From assembly GCA_025453925.1 (NCBI GenBank), contig JALOPK010000297.1, positions 1 through 5,676 on the forward strand: 5,676 nucleotides of DNA. The letters are read 5' to 3'. Below are positions 1-5,666 of this stretch, piece by piece (position 1 is the first letter of the stretch; every line of letters starts with the position of its first letter). The notes below the pieces were generated by a model. That model ran no database searches. It was not told the DNA's origin and worked only from the letters and a program-made list of their open reading frames with translations. Made by a program: the position numbers and the translations under genes. The stretch comes from Candidatus Eiseniibacteriota bacterium (lineage in GTDB: Bacteria > JAFGKV01).

Positions 1-242
1 CCTCGTCCCACGGCGTCGGCACTCCAAAGTCTCTTACCAAATTCGCGGCTCAAGACCTGGCCTGCACTCCCCCTGTCAACGCTTCGCTCGTGCGGTTACC
101 CGCACCAACGCATGACTCGGGGCCGTTGTGGGTGGCCACTCCTTTTACGGCTGGATCTCTCATCCATTGCACCTCATCAGTTTTCACCGGCGCACGGGAC
201 GCTGGTACCGACGTTACTGAACGAACCCCCGGGGCGGCGCAC
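1..242 (-). mobile_element. Group II intron, 5' portion (partial, runs off the left edge)
   Basis: On the minus strand this stretch resembles the 5' part (domain I region) of a bacterial group II intron of the kind that carries an LtrA-type reverse transcriptase/maturase. The putative first base is at 242, where the strand reads GTGCGCCG, matching the usual GUGYG intron start. Further in, the strand carries the blocks CGGCCCCGAGTCATGC, GAAGCGTTGACAGGGG and GGTGCCGACGCCGT, which I recognise from memory as recurring upstream of ltrA genes in such introns. A perfect 6-bp hairpin closed by a GUAA (GNRA-type) tetraloop lies at 90-105, as expected of structured RNA. The minus-strand reading frame over 50-334 has no protein family I recognise, and I treat it as fortuitous. 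A second GTGCGCC starts at 195, so the exact 5' boundary is uncertain. The maturase gene, if present, would lie beyond the left edge. Confidence 0.6.
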
Positions 243-440
243 AGGGCGTGGGTCAACCGGAAAGTCGCGGGCGGGGGAATCCGATCGATCGCCCAGACGC
301 GATAGGCCTCAATCGCGCAGCGACACAAGGTCATCCTCGCGTTCCAGCGGAGGCCGGTCTTCGATCACCCCTCGACCACGCCCGCCAGAGTGTCCAATTC
401 AGACCGGTGGTGAGTCTCCATAGCCCCGCGGATTGCCGAG

Positions 441-596
441 ATGGCCGCTTCGGATCGATGGTACGCCTACTGGAGCGTGCATGACGGAAGCGCGGGTGAG
501 CTAAGCGTTCCAGGTCTCGGGGTCTATCGGCCAGACCAGCCAACCGCCCGGGCACGAACGTTTCTCCTTGAATACTACCGGTGCGTCGCCCTATAG
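441..596 (+). CDS. Possible 51-aa ORF, function unknown
   Basis: An ATG at 441 opens a 51-codon frame ending at TAG 594-596. The product begins MAASDRWYAYWSVHDG and ends FLLEYYRCVAL. It is rich in aromatic residues and has a balanced composition, unlike the Arg/Pro-heavy chance frames around it. I recognise no family. Against it, there is no good Shine-Dalgarno sequence (only GAG directly abutting the ATG), and its end overlaps the -10 box of the promoter candidate at 568-597. It may be a small gene, the remnant of a larger one, or chance. Confidence 0.18.
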   Translation: MAASDRWYAYWSVHDGSAGELSVPGLGVYRPDQPTARARTFLLEYYRCVAL

Positions 597-597
597 T
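568..597 (+). promoter_or_regulatory. Candidate sigma-70 promoter for the PBP gene
   Basis: TTGAAT at 568-573 (4 of 6 to the -35 consensus) and TATAGT at 592-597 (5 of 6 to the -10 consensus) are separated by 18 bases. This would give a leader of roughly 85-90 nt before the GTG at 692. It was found by eye only. The orientation and position suit the downstream gene. Confidence 0.35.
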
Positions 598-691
598 GGT
601 TCGCTTCCATGCCTATGACCTGGCCATAGCCTCTGCTCGCCCCCGCCCGTGGGTCGAAACGGCGACGCAATAAGGATCGCGACAGACAGAA

Positions 692-1102
692 GTGAACAAG
701 CGTGTGAATTCAGGTAGACGCTCTAGACGAATCCGGTGTGTCATCGGAGGCCTGGCCGTGGGGGTGCTCGCCTGGACAGTGGCCGTGGCAGCCTTGGAGA
801 TGAGAACATCTCGGATCCAGGCCCGGGTCTTCTCCGGCATGGCTGCAGGTCTCTCGTATCGCGTCGGCGACGGCCCGAGCCCCGCCATTCGGTTCCCTGG
901 CCATGGACCCTACGACGTGCGGATGGGATATGCCCGCATCCCGGAATGGCAGACGCGGCTGAATGCCTCGGGGTACGAGGTCCGTGCCCAGGCCCGATGG
1001 TCCGCAGGCCTGCTCCGTCATGTGGAGAAAGGGCTCTTCCCACCCTATGCGGAGAAGACCAAAGCGGGGATCGCGCTGTACGACCACCGGGAGATCTGCT
1101 GA
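692..1102 (+). pseudogene. N-terminal fragment of class-A-PBP-like peptidoglycan synthase
   Basis: This 136-codon frame encodes the start of a large bifunctional peptidoglycan glycosyltransferase/transpeptidase. Residues 1-13 are basic (six Arg/Lys), residues about 14-36 form one hydrophobic membrane anchor, and the periplasmic part follows. The periplasmic segment has hallmarks I recognise from the family of roughly 1,000-aa proteins annotated 'transglycosylase domain-containing': GPSPAIRFPGHGPYDVRMGY (61-80), then GLFPPYAEKTKAGIALYD (114-131). The frame ends at TGA 1100-1102 just after DHREIC, while the homologous protein continues in another frame from about 1093. The GTG at 692 is chosen because it precedes the anchor; AAGGA at 672-676 is a distant (15 nt) ribosome-binding site candidate, and GTG 704 is an alternative. 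As it stands this would yield a short anchored stub with no catalytic residues. Confidence 0.75.
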
Positions 1103-3711
1103 CCTCACGGTCGGCCTATCACAACCCCGCCGTAGATTGGGAGCGTCAGGGTAGGGCCGTGCTAGACGGGGCCATCCGGCTGCTCAAGCCCGATCATCCC
1201 GTGGTCGGCGGCAGCACCCTGGCCACCCAGATTGAGAAGTTCAGGCACTCGCCGGACGGCGTCACCACGAACGCCGGAGAGAAGCTCCGGCAGATTCTTT
1301 CGGCGTCCGTGCGGGCGTACCAGAAAGGGGAACGAACCGCCCCTGCCCGCGCATCCATCATACTCGACTACATCAACTCCATTCCGCTGGCGGCAGTGCC
1401 GGGCTTCGGCGAGGTCATCGGTCTGGGCGACGGACTGTGGGCCTGGTACGGCATGGACTTCGAAACGGTCAACCACGCGCTCCGGGATGCCGAACCGGGC
1501 GCGGCTGCCGGTTCTGTTGACTCCCTGACCGGCGCGACGGTCAGAGCCGCCCTCAGTCTCTTCATCGCCCAGCGTCGCCCGACGGACTATCTGCTGTTCG
1601 ACCGTCGTGCGCTCCGAGAGCTCACCGACGCCTACCTTCGGGTTATGGCTCGCGACGGGGTGATCACGCCTCCGGTCCGTGATGCGGCTCTCGCAACACG
1701 CCTGTCGCTGGCACGGCAGTCCGACATCGAGTTCCGGCTAGACCCTGCCCGCCGCCAGGCAACAGGGCTGGTGCGCTCCCGGCTGCTCGCGCCACTGGGT
1801 CTCGACGGGCTTTATGAGCTGGACCGTGTCGATCTGGACGTGAGGACCACCATTGACCTCGACCTGCAGGAGAAAGCGACAGCGACCTTGCGAGGATTCC
1901 AGGATGCGGCCCAGGTCGAGCAGGCTCGCCTCATGGAGCCGCACCTTCTGCAGAAGGGGGATCCCCGTCAGGTGGTCTACGGCTTCACCTTGTACGAGAG
2001 GAGACCGGAAGGAAACTTCCTGAGAGTGCAGTCGAGTACGATCGAGGGTCTCTTCAGTATCGACGAGCAGGCCAGGCTCGATCTGGGTTCCTCAGCCAAG
2101 CTCCGAACCCTCGTGCACTACCTTGAGATTGTCGCCGATCTGCACCGGATGCACACAACGACGGAGTCCAAAGGGTCCTCACAGACCTCCACTGGAATCA
2201 CGCAACGTGCACGGGACGCCATGGATCCGCTGACCCGCTGGGCCGTCGAGTACCTCCATGAGCACCCGCAGGCCGAACTCCCCGCTATGCTGGCCGCAGC
2301 CATGGCGCGGAGCTATTCGGCCAATCCGGCAGAGCGCTTCTTCACCGGTGGGGGCCTGCACACGTTCTCCAACTTCGACCGATCGGACAACCGGAAGGTC
2401 CTGTCGGTGAGCGAGGCCTTCAGGAACTCGGTCAACCTGGTCTTCGTTCGTCTCATGCGGGATATCGTCCACTACCACGTGTTTCAGCGCTACGGCACCA
2501 CCCCGCGTGCTTTGGAGGGCATCGAAGACACCGAGAAGCGTCGCCTGCTGGAGACCTTTGCAGATCGTGAGGGGATCGTCTTCATCCGCCGCTTCCATGC
2601 GCAGTATCGCGACAAGTCGCCCTTCGAGGCCCGGAAACGGCTATTCGAGGAAGTCAGCCCGAGCCCCTCACCGCTCTCCGCCATCTACCGGTTCCTGACT
2701 CCTGCCGCTCCGGCGGAGAGCCTAGCGGCATTCCTGAGTCATTCCCTCAGGCACTCAAGGCTGACTGACGCGTTCGTCCGTCGGCTCCACGGGGAGTATG
2801 CGCCCGGGAAACTGAGTTTGGCGGATGTCGGCCACCTGGGTGAAATCCATCCGCTGGAGCTCTGGGTGGTCCGGTACCTGCAGGCACGTCCGGGCGCGGA
2901 CCTTGGAGAGGTAATCGCCGCCAGCGCAGAGGTGCGCCAGGAGGTGTACCAGTGGCTGTTCAAGACCCGCAGCCGGCGCACGCAGCTCCAGCGCATAAGA
3001 ACCGTCGTCGAGCTGGAGGCCTTTCAGGACATCCACCAGGCCTGGCAACGCCTCGGATACCCGTTCGACTATCTCACGCCGTCCTACGCCACAACGCTGG
3101 GCTGCTCCGGGGATCGTCCGGGCGCCCTGGCGGAGTTGTGCGGGATCGTGCTCAACGACGGTCTCCGAATGCCCATGGTCCGCGTGCAGGGATTCGACGC
3201 GGGCCGGGGGACGCCGTATGAGACCAGGCTGGAGCTGCGGGCCGCTGTTGGGGAACGGGTGCTGTCCGCGGCGGTGGCGCGAACCGTCAGGGATGCGCTG
3301 CGCGACGTGGTGGCTACGGGTACTGCCCGGAGGCTTCAGGAAGGCATTCGGCTGTCGGACGGGCAGTGTGTGCCATTAGGCGGCAAGACCGGCACAGGAG
3401 ATCATCGGTACAAGACCTTCGATCCGGGCGGACGTTTGATCGGCGACCGTGTGGTCAATCGCAACGCAACGTTCGTCTTCTTCATCGGGGACCGGTTCTT
3501 TGGTGCGATCACCGCTCATGTGTCCGGTGAGGCCGCAGCAGACTATGTCTTCTCCAGTTCGTTGCCCGTACAGATCCTTAAGACGATGCTGCCTGATCTG
3601 GCGCCCCTGCTGGAGAACGGGAACGGACCAACAGTCCCACCCCAGGATCACCGCGTCTCCCGCGCAGAGGCCGGGTCAACAGGTGTGCAGGAAGCCGTGG
3701 AGCGGGGATAG
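1093..3711 (+). CDS. Class-A-PBP-like glycosyltransferase/transpeptidase, main part (broken gene)
   Basis: This is the continuation of the protein begun at 692, in a different frame: about 872 codons to TAG 3709-3711. The frame is open back to ATG 736, so automatic callers would give 736-3711 (991 aa), but the first ~118 codons of that call are the wrong frame over the true N-terminus. The family joins lipid II into glycan strands (GT51 domain) and cross-links stem peptides (penicillin-binding domain) at the outer face of the inner membrane. Visible GT51 elements are NPAVDWERQG (about 1126-1155), GGSTLATQ (1207-1230) and GEVIGLGDGLWAWYG (about 1409-1453). Transpeptidase motifs are complete: SSAK as SxxK (2089-2100, nucleophile Ser at 2089-2091), SVN as SxN (2428-2436) and KTGTG (3385-3399). 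A long insert between SxN and KTG is, from memory, typical of this family. Missing is the stretch ending in the family's FIENREL motif, which holds the expected GT51 catalytic Glu. Even if expressed, polymerase activity would probably be lost, and without the anchor secretion would probably fail. Confidence 0.8.
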   Translation, partial: DLLTSRSAYHNPAVDWERQGRAVLDGAIRLLKPDHPVVGGSTLATQIEKFRHSPDGVTTNAGEKLRQILSASVRAYQKGERTAPARASIILDYINSIPLAAVPGFGEVIGLGDGLWAWYGMDFETVNHALRDAEPGAAAGSVDSLTGATVRAALSLFIAQRRPTDYLLFDRRALRELTDAYLRVMARDGVITPPVRDAALATRLSLARQSDIEFRLDPARRQATGLVRSRLLAPLGLDGLYELDRVDLDVRTTIDLDLQEKATATLRGFQDAAQVEQARLMEPHLLQKGDPRQVVYGFTLYERRPEGNFLRVQSSTIEGLFSIDEQARLDLGSSAKLRTLVHYLEIVADLHRMHTTTESKGSSQTSTGITQRARDAMDPLTRWAVEYLHEHPQAELPAMLAAAMARSYSANPAERFFTGGGLHTFSNFDRSDNRKVLSVSEAFRNSVNLVFVRLMRDIVHYHVFQRYGTTPRALEGIEDTEKRRLLETFADREGIVFIRRFHAQYRDKSPFEARKRLFEEVSPSPSPLSAIYRFLTPAAPAESLAAFLSHSLRHSRLTDAFVRRLHGEYAPGKLSLADVGHLGEIHPLELWVVRYLQARPGADLGEVIAASAEVRQEVYQWLFKTRSRRTQLQRIRTVVELEAFQDIHQAWQRLGYPFDYLTPSYATTLGCSGDRPGALAELCGIVLNDGLRMPMVRVQGFDAGRGTPYETRLELRAAVGERVLSAAVARTVRDALRDVVATGTARRLQEGIRLSDGQCVPLGGKTGTGDHRYKTFDPGGRLIGDRVVNRNATFVFFIGDRFFGAITAHVSGEAAADYVFSSSLPVQILKTMLPDLAPLLENGNGPTVPPQDHRVSRAEAGSTGVQEAVERG

Positions 3712-3777
3712 CGGCAAGGGGAGGTCAAGACAAAAGGAAGGATTGCGGGAAGTCGGCAGGCAGGAGCGTAGACAAGC

Positions 3778-3818
3778 CGGGGTCCCGCAGTACTGCAGGA
3801 GAACCCCGCAGTACTGCA
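3778..3818. repeat. Tandem pair of short palindromic repeats in convergent intergenic space
   Basis: The 14-mer CCCGCAGTACTGCA occurs at 3784-3797 and again at 3805-3818, a 21-base period (two helical turns). Each copy contains the perfect 10-bp palindrome GCAGTACTGC. An additional inverted pair, CGGGGT (3778-3783) and ACCCCG (3803-3808), brackets the first copy. The element lies between the 3' ends of the convergent PBP and bcp genes. It has no T-run of a classical terminator. It could be a bidirectional transcript-end structure, a protein-binding site or a remnant repeat. Confidence 0.6.
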
Positions 3819-3887
3819 AGGATCGTACAGAGGACTGCAGCGCGACTCCAACGCCTGTGCGGCATTTCCTTTCGGTGATTCCTCGCC

Positions 3888-4355
3888 CTACGACACGCCC
3901 AGCGCCTCCATGACCTTGGGAACGGTGTCTGCGGGGCTGATCCCATACCAGGCATGGGTGATGACGCCGTGCTCGTCGATGAGGAACGCCGAGCGATTGA
4001 TGCCCATGTACTTCTTCCCATACATGGACTTCTCCGCCCAGACGCCATACGCCTCGGCCACGGCGTGGTCTTCATCGGCAAGGAGTGGAAAGCCCAGCCC
4101 ATACTTCAAGAAGAACTTCTGCTGAGCCTTGGGCCTGTCGGGGCTGATCCCCAGCGCGGCCACGCCTTGCTGGCCGAGATCTGCCAGCGCGTCGCGAACC
4201 GCGCAGGCCTGGGTCGTGCACCCCGGCGTGTCGGCCTTGGGATAGAAGTACAGCAGGACCTTCTTGCCTGCGAAGTCCGATAGTGCGGTGGTCGCCCCGT
4301 CCTGATTGGAGAGGGAGAATCGCGGAGCGTGAGTAGGGGGTGAAAGCGGTGCCAT
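3888..4355 (-). CDS. bcp: Thioredoxin-dependent thiol peroxidase, Bcp/PrxQ family
   Basis: This is a complete 155-aa peroxiredoxin of the Bcp/PrxQ subfamily, a cytoplasmic enzyme that reduces hydrogen peroxide and organic hydroperoxides using thioredoxin as electron donor. Numbered from the chosen start, the active-site segment YFYPKADTPGCTTQAC carries the peroxidatic Cys46 and, five residues on, the resolving Cys51 typical of PrxQ. Thr43 of the TPGC motif and Arg121 in NRSAFLID fit the conserved active-site Thr and Arg. The length matches the family (E. coli Bcp is 156 aa). The start is ATG at 4355, because a strong Shine-Dalgarno sequence lies 5 nt upstream. The in-frame ATG at 4370 would add MEEAT and put the SD inside the coding region. 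It converges on the PBP gene and has its own promoter candidate, so it is probably monocistronic. No key residue is missing. Confidence 0.93.
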   Translation of the reverse strand: MAPLSPPTHAPRFSLSNQDGATTALSDFAGKKVLLYFYPKADTPGCTTQACAVRDALADLGQQGVAALGISPDRPKAQQKFFLKYGLGFPLLADEDHAVAEAYGVWAEKSMYGKKYMGINRSAFLIDEHGVITHAWYGISPADTVPKVMEALGVS

Positions 4356-4360
4356 TGTCG

Positions 4361-4368
4361 CCTCCTCC
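4361..4368 (-). promoter_or_regulatory. Shine-Dalgarno site that decides the bcp start
   Basis: On the minus strand GGAGGAGG lies 5 nt upstream of ATG 4355-4353. It also sits directly after the in-frame ATG at 4370, so that upstream ATG cannot use it. This supports the 155-aa form over the 160-aa form. Confidence 0.8.
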
Positions 4369-4390
4369 ATGGGAGCATACGTGAGATTCT

Positions 4391-4419
4391 ATCGTATGAG
4401 ACATGTCAGCTCGGTGCAA
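4391..4419 (-). promoter_or_regulatory. Candidate sigma-70 promoter for bcp
   Basis: On the minus strand TTGCAC (4419-4414, 3 of 6 to -35 consensus) and TACGAT (4396-4391, 4 of 6 to -10 consensus) are separated by 17 bases, giving a leader of about 30 nt. The match is modest and was found by eye. It lies in the gap after the truncated BtrH_N-like frame, where a bcp promoter is expected. Confidence 0.35.
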
Positions 4420-4538
4420 TGCCCGTGCCGGGCTGTCAACACCGGCGGGGGACGCGGCCCTCACGAACGCCCGTCCATCCGAGGGCAGCGCCCTTTCAAT
4501 CGCCTGCGACTCCGGCGAGCAGTCAGAAAGCCTCTGCT

Positions 4539-4754
4539 TCAATCGCGGCATCCGACGAAGGGTGCCGACATCATCTTCGCGCACCGGTAAGTGAAGCCAA
4601 GCCCGCCCACCATGCCCAGGAGGAACTCCCCGGTGACATCATGTCCGGCGTTCTTCAGAACCGAGTGCAGCGCTGTCGTCCCGCTATGCCTGTCCCCCGA
4701 GACGGTGAACCCTCCGATCAACCACCTACTCCGAACTGGCTTCTCTCCCCTCAC
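4539..4754 (-). pseudogene. N-terminal fragment resembling a BtrH_N-domain protein, coupled to padR
   Basis: This 71-codon minus-strand frame ends at TGA 4541-4539. The segment GDRHSGTTALHSVLKNAG, then FLLGMVGGLGFTY and MSAPFVGCRD, follows the order of motifs I associate with the BtrH N-terminal domain (His followed by a helix, a glycine-rich loop, then PFxGGR). That domain is named after BtrH of butirosin biosynthesis and usually belongs to proteins of about 300 aa, so most of the protein is absent. The GTG at 4754 overlaps the padR stop as GTGA, suggesting translational coupling. An internal TTG at 4721, preceded at 7 nt by GGAG, is an alternative start nearer the conserved region. The family usually has Cys after the motif His; here it is Ser. 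After the stop I see no convincing continuation in another frame before bcp. Family assignment is from memory and not certain. Confidence 0.5.
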
Positions 4755-5278
4755 GACTCCTCAGGCGCTTTCGTGACTTGCTCGATGAATCGGTCCAGCC
4801 ACGCGGCCTCAGCCTGGGCCAGTCTCTCCCCGAGTTCCCGCATGGCGCGGGCGATCAGCGGTGCGTCTCCAAGGGTTGTCGCCGGCTCTTCCCGTCGGGT
4901 CGCAAGCTGTTCCGCGTGACGTCGGAGCGCCTCGATGGCCGCACCATGCTCCAGGTGAGGGATGAGGGAGAGGCCGACATAGAACGAGGAGGGAAGCGGG
5001 AGCCGCTCGGCCAGGCGGGAAAGGGAGCCGGCGCGAAGCTGGAGCCGACCCTCGTCCGTGATCGCGAACACCTTCCGATCAGGTCCCAGGGGCGAGTCGG
5101 CCTTTCGGGCCATGACCAGGCCCTTCCTCTCCAGAGCTCCGAGCGCATGGTAGATGGAAGAGAATCCCACCCGGGCCCACGCGCGCACGCTTCGGGTTTT
5201 GATCTCCTCCTCGATTTCGTAGGCATACCGATCCTGTTCTGCCAACAGGCCGAGTACCACCAGTTCTGCGTTCGTCAT
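4751..5278 (-). CDS. PadR-family transcriptional regulator
   Basis: This complete 175-aa cytoplasmic DNA-binding protein has the PadR architecture. Residues about 5-80 form the winged helix-turn-helix, with the characteristic LVVLGLLAEQDRYAYEIEEEI helix pair start, SSIYHALGALERKGLV recognition region (40-55) and RKVFAITDEGR wing (68-78). Residues about 84-170 form a charged helical C-terminal dimerisation region of the Vir_act_alpha_C type. PadR proteins usually repress their own operon and respond to phenolics, drugs or other small ligands. The start ATG at 5278 has GAGGAG (5289-5284) 5 nt upstream. The promoter region contains a perfect inverted repeat over the -10 box, fitting autorepression. 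The stop overlaps the GTG of the BtrH_N-like fragment, so its likely target was that operon. The ligand cannot be inferred. Nothing in the protein looks broken. Confidence 0.9.
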   Translation of the reverse strand: MTNAELVVLGLLAEQDRYAYEIEEEIKTRSVRAWARVGFSSIYHALGALERKGLVMARKADSPLGPDRKVFAITDEGRLQLRAGSLSRLAERLPLPSSFYVGLSLIPHLEHGAAIEALRRHAEQLATRREEPATTLGDAPLIARAMRELGERLAQAEAAWLDRFIEQVTKAPEES

Positions 5279-5283
5279 GGGCG

Positions 5284-5289
5284 CTCCTC
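5284..5289 (-). promoter_or_regulatory. Shine-Dalgarno site of padR
   Basis: GAGGAG on the minus strand, 5 nt before ATG 5278-5276, confirms the padR start. Confidence 0.75.
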
Positions 5290-5312
5290 AGGGTAAAGGT
5301 TGTTCTTTTCAC

Positions 5313-5334
5313 ACTATTCTCATATTAGAATAGT
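5313..5334. promoter_or_regulatory. Probable PadR operator (perfect inverted repeat)
   Basis: The arms ACTATTCT (5313-5320) and AGAATAGT (5327-5334) are perfect reverse complements around a 6-bp AT-rich spacer. The element is strikingly AT-rich in a GC-rich window. It covers the -10 box of the padR promoter and ends 34 bp before the start codon, the usual place for an autoregulatory PadR site. Binding by this PadR is an inference from position and symmetry. Confidence 0.7.
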
Positions 5335-5354
5335 ACCCTTCGACCTCCTGTCAA
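5327..5354 (-). promoter_or_regulatory. padR promoter
   Basis: On the minus strand a perfect TTGACA (5354-5349) is followed, after 16 bases, by TATTCT (5332-5327, 4 of 6 to TATAAT). The -10 box lies inside the inverted repeat, so a bound dimer would block RNA polymerase. The expected leader is about 40 nt. Confidence 0.65.
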
Positions 5355-5424
5355 GCTTCCCATTCGTGTCGCGATGCCGGACGTCCTGCCCGGCGGCCTC
5401 CACGGGCGTGGGTGGGATTTGATG

Positions 5425-5446
5425 CACAGTTGCCAACGCAACTGTG
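5425..5446. other. Stem-loop between padR promoter and intron
   Basis: CACAGTTGC (5425-5433) and GCAACTGTG (5438-5446) form a perfect 9-bp stem with the 4-nt loop CAAC. No T-run follows on either strand, so it is not a classical intrinsic terminator. It may be a protein-binding palindrome or the remains of a transcript-end structure. No gene is recognisable in the surrounding 5355-5587; an 80-codon minus-strand frame at 5325-5567 has no supporting ribosome-binding site or recognisable family and overlaps the padR promoter. Confidence 0.45.
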
Positions 5447-5587
5447 TGACGGCTCTTCTCCAGTCGATTCGGATGGGGTTCACCGCCGACTGTCGACGCC
5501 GGCGTGAAGGGTTCTGGATTCGCCGGTGAGGGCGTTCCCTCGGAATCCCCGCGAGCTTCTCCGACATATGGAACCCGGCGCTCTGTG

Positions 5588-5633
5588 ATAGGGGTAGGAA
5601 GGACCGGTTGAGTACCCGGTCCCCCCTCCCTCC
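5588..5633 (-). ncRNA. Group II intron domain VI with bulged branch-point A
   Basis: GGACCGG (5622-5616) pairs perfectly with CCGGTCC (5607-5601) around an 8-nt loop. The stem continues outward through G-U, G-C and A-U pairs, then skips the A at 5595 and resumes with GGG/CCC. The unpaired A is the eighth base from the 3' splice site, the classical position of the branch-point adenosine. Confidence 0.75.
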
Positions 5634-5666
5634 GAACCGGACAGGCGGCTCTCCCGCATCCGGCTC
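5634..5666 (-). ncRNA. Group II intron domain V (catalytic hairpin)
   Basis: The hairpin starts GAGCCGGA and ends TCCGGTTC, giving an 8-bp basal stem that contains the AGC catalytic triad (with its G-U pair), a bulge near TG, and an upper GCGG/CCGC stem. At 33 nt with an apparent 5-nt GAGAG loop it is one base short of the canonical 34-nt form with a GNRA tetraloop, so slight degeneration is possible. Confidence 0.75.

Larger units (their letters stand above)
243..691. other. Intergenic region between intron 5' end and PBP gene
   Basis: About 450 bases lie between the putative intron start and the broken PBP gene, and I recognise no gene in them. If the intron boundary at 242 is right, the DNA just right of it is the 5' exon, ending CCCACGCCCT on the minus strand. 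The longer reading frames here (for example 248-484 plus, 331-555 minus) have arginine/proline-rich compositions typical of chance frames in GC-rich DNA. The only items worth separate mention are a 51-codon ORF and a sigma-70-like promoter candidate near the right end. Confidence 0.5.

Noticed and set aside
50-334. 94-codon minus-strand frame beginning MTLCRCAIEAYRVW
   Set aside because: Most of it lies across the putative intron 5' end and its conserved-looking words (GPESCV, SEALTG) are translations of intron RNA blocks; no protein family is recognised.
365-463. Minus-strand frame reading YHRSEAAISAIRGAMETHHRS... to a stop at 365
   Set aside because: It looks somewhat protein-like but is only about 33 codons after an in-frame TAG, has no ribosome-binding site and matches no family I know.
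1080-1100. Programmed ribosomal frameshift joining the two PBP frames
   Set aside because: No slippery heptamer of the X XXY YYZ type is present and conserved residues are missing, so a deletion explains the data better.
3725-4102. 125-codon minus-strand frame with repeated AVLR words
   Set aside because: It overlaps bcp in another frame and the repeated words are translations of the tandem palindromes.
4072-4584. 170-codon minus-strand frame as a possible frameshifted continuation of the BtrH_N-like fragment
   Set aside because: Its middle (ERALPSDGRAFVRAAS) only vaguely fits the expected domain and its lower half overlaps bcp in the wrong frame; not enough to claim.
245-5413. Shared 10-mer GGGCGTGGGT near both intron ends (about 244 and 5404)
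   Set aside because: Several 10-mer matches are expected by chance in a GC-rich window of this size, and the flanking bases do not match.
5480-5510. Imperfect hairpin TTCACCGCCG / CGGCGTGAA
   Set aside because: Arms need a one-base bulge, no T-run follows, and GC-rich imperfect repeats of this size are common by chance.
5325-5567. 80-codon minus-strand frame MSEKLAGIPRERPHRR...
   Set aside because: Arg-rich chance composition, no Shine-Dalgarno sequence, and it runs through the stem-loop and the padR promoter.
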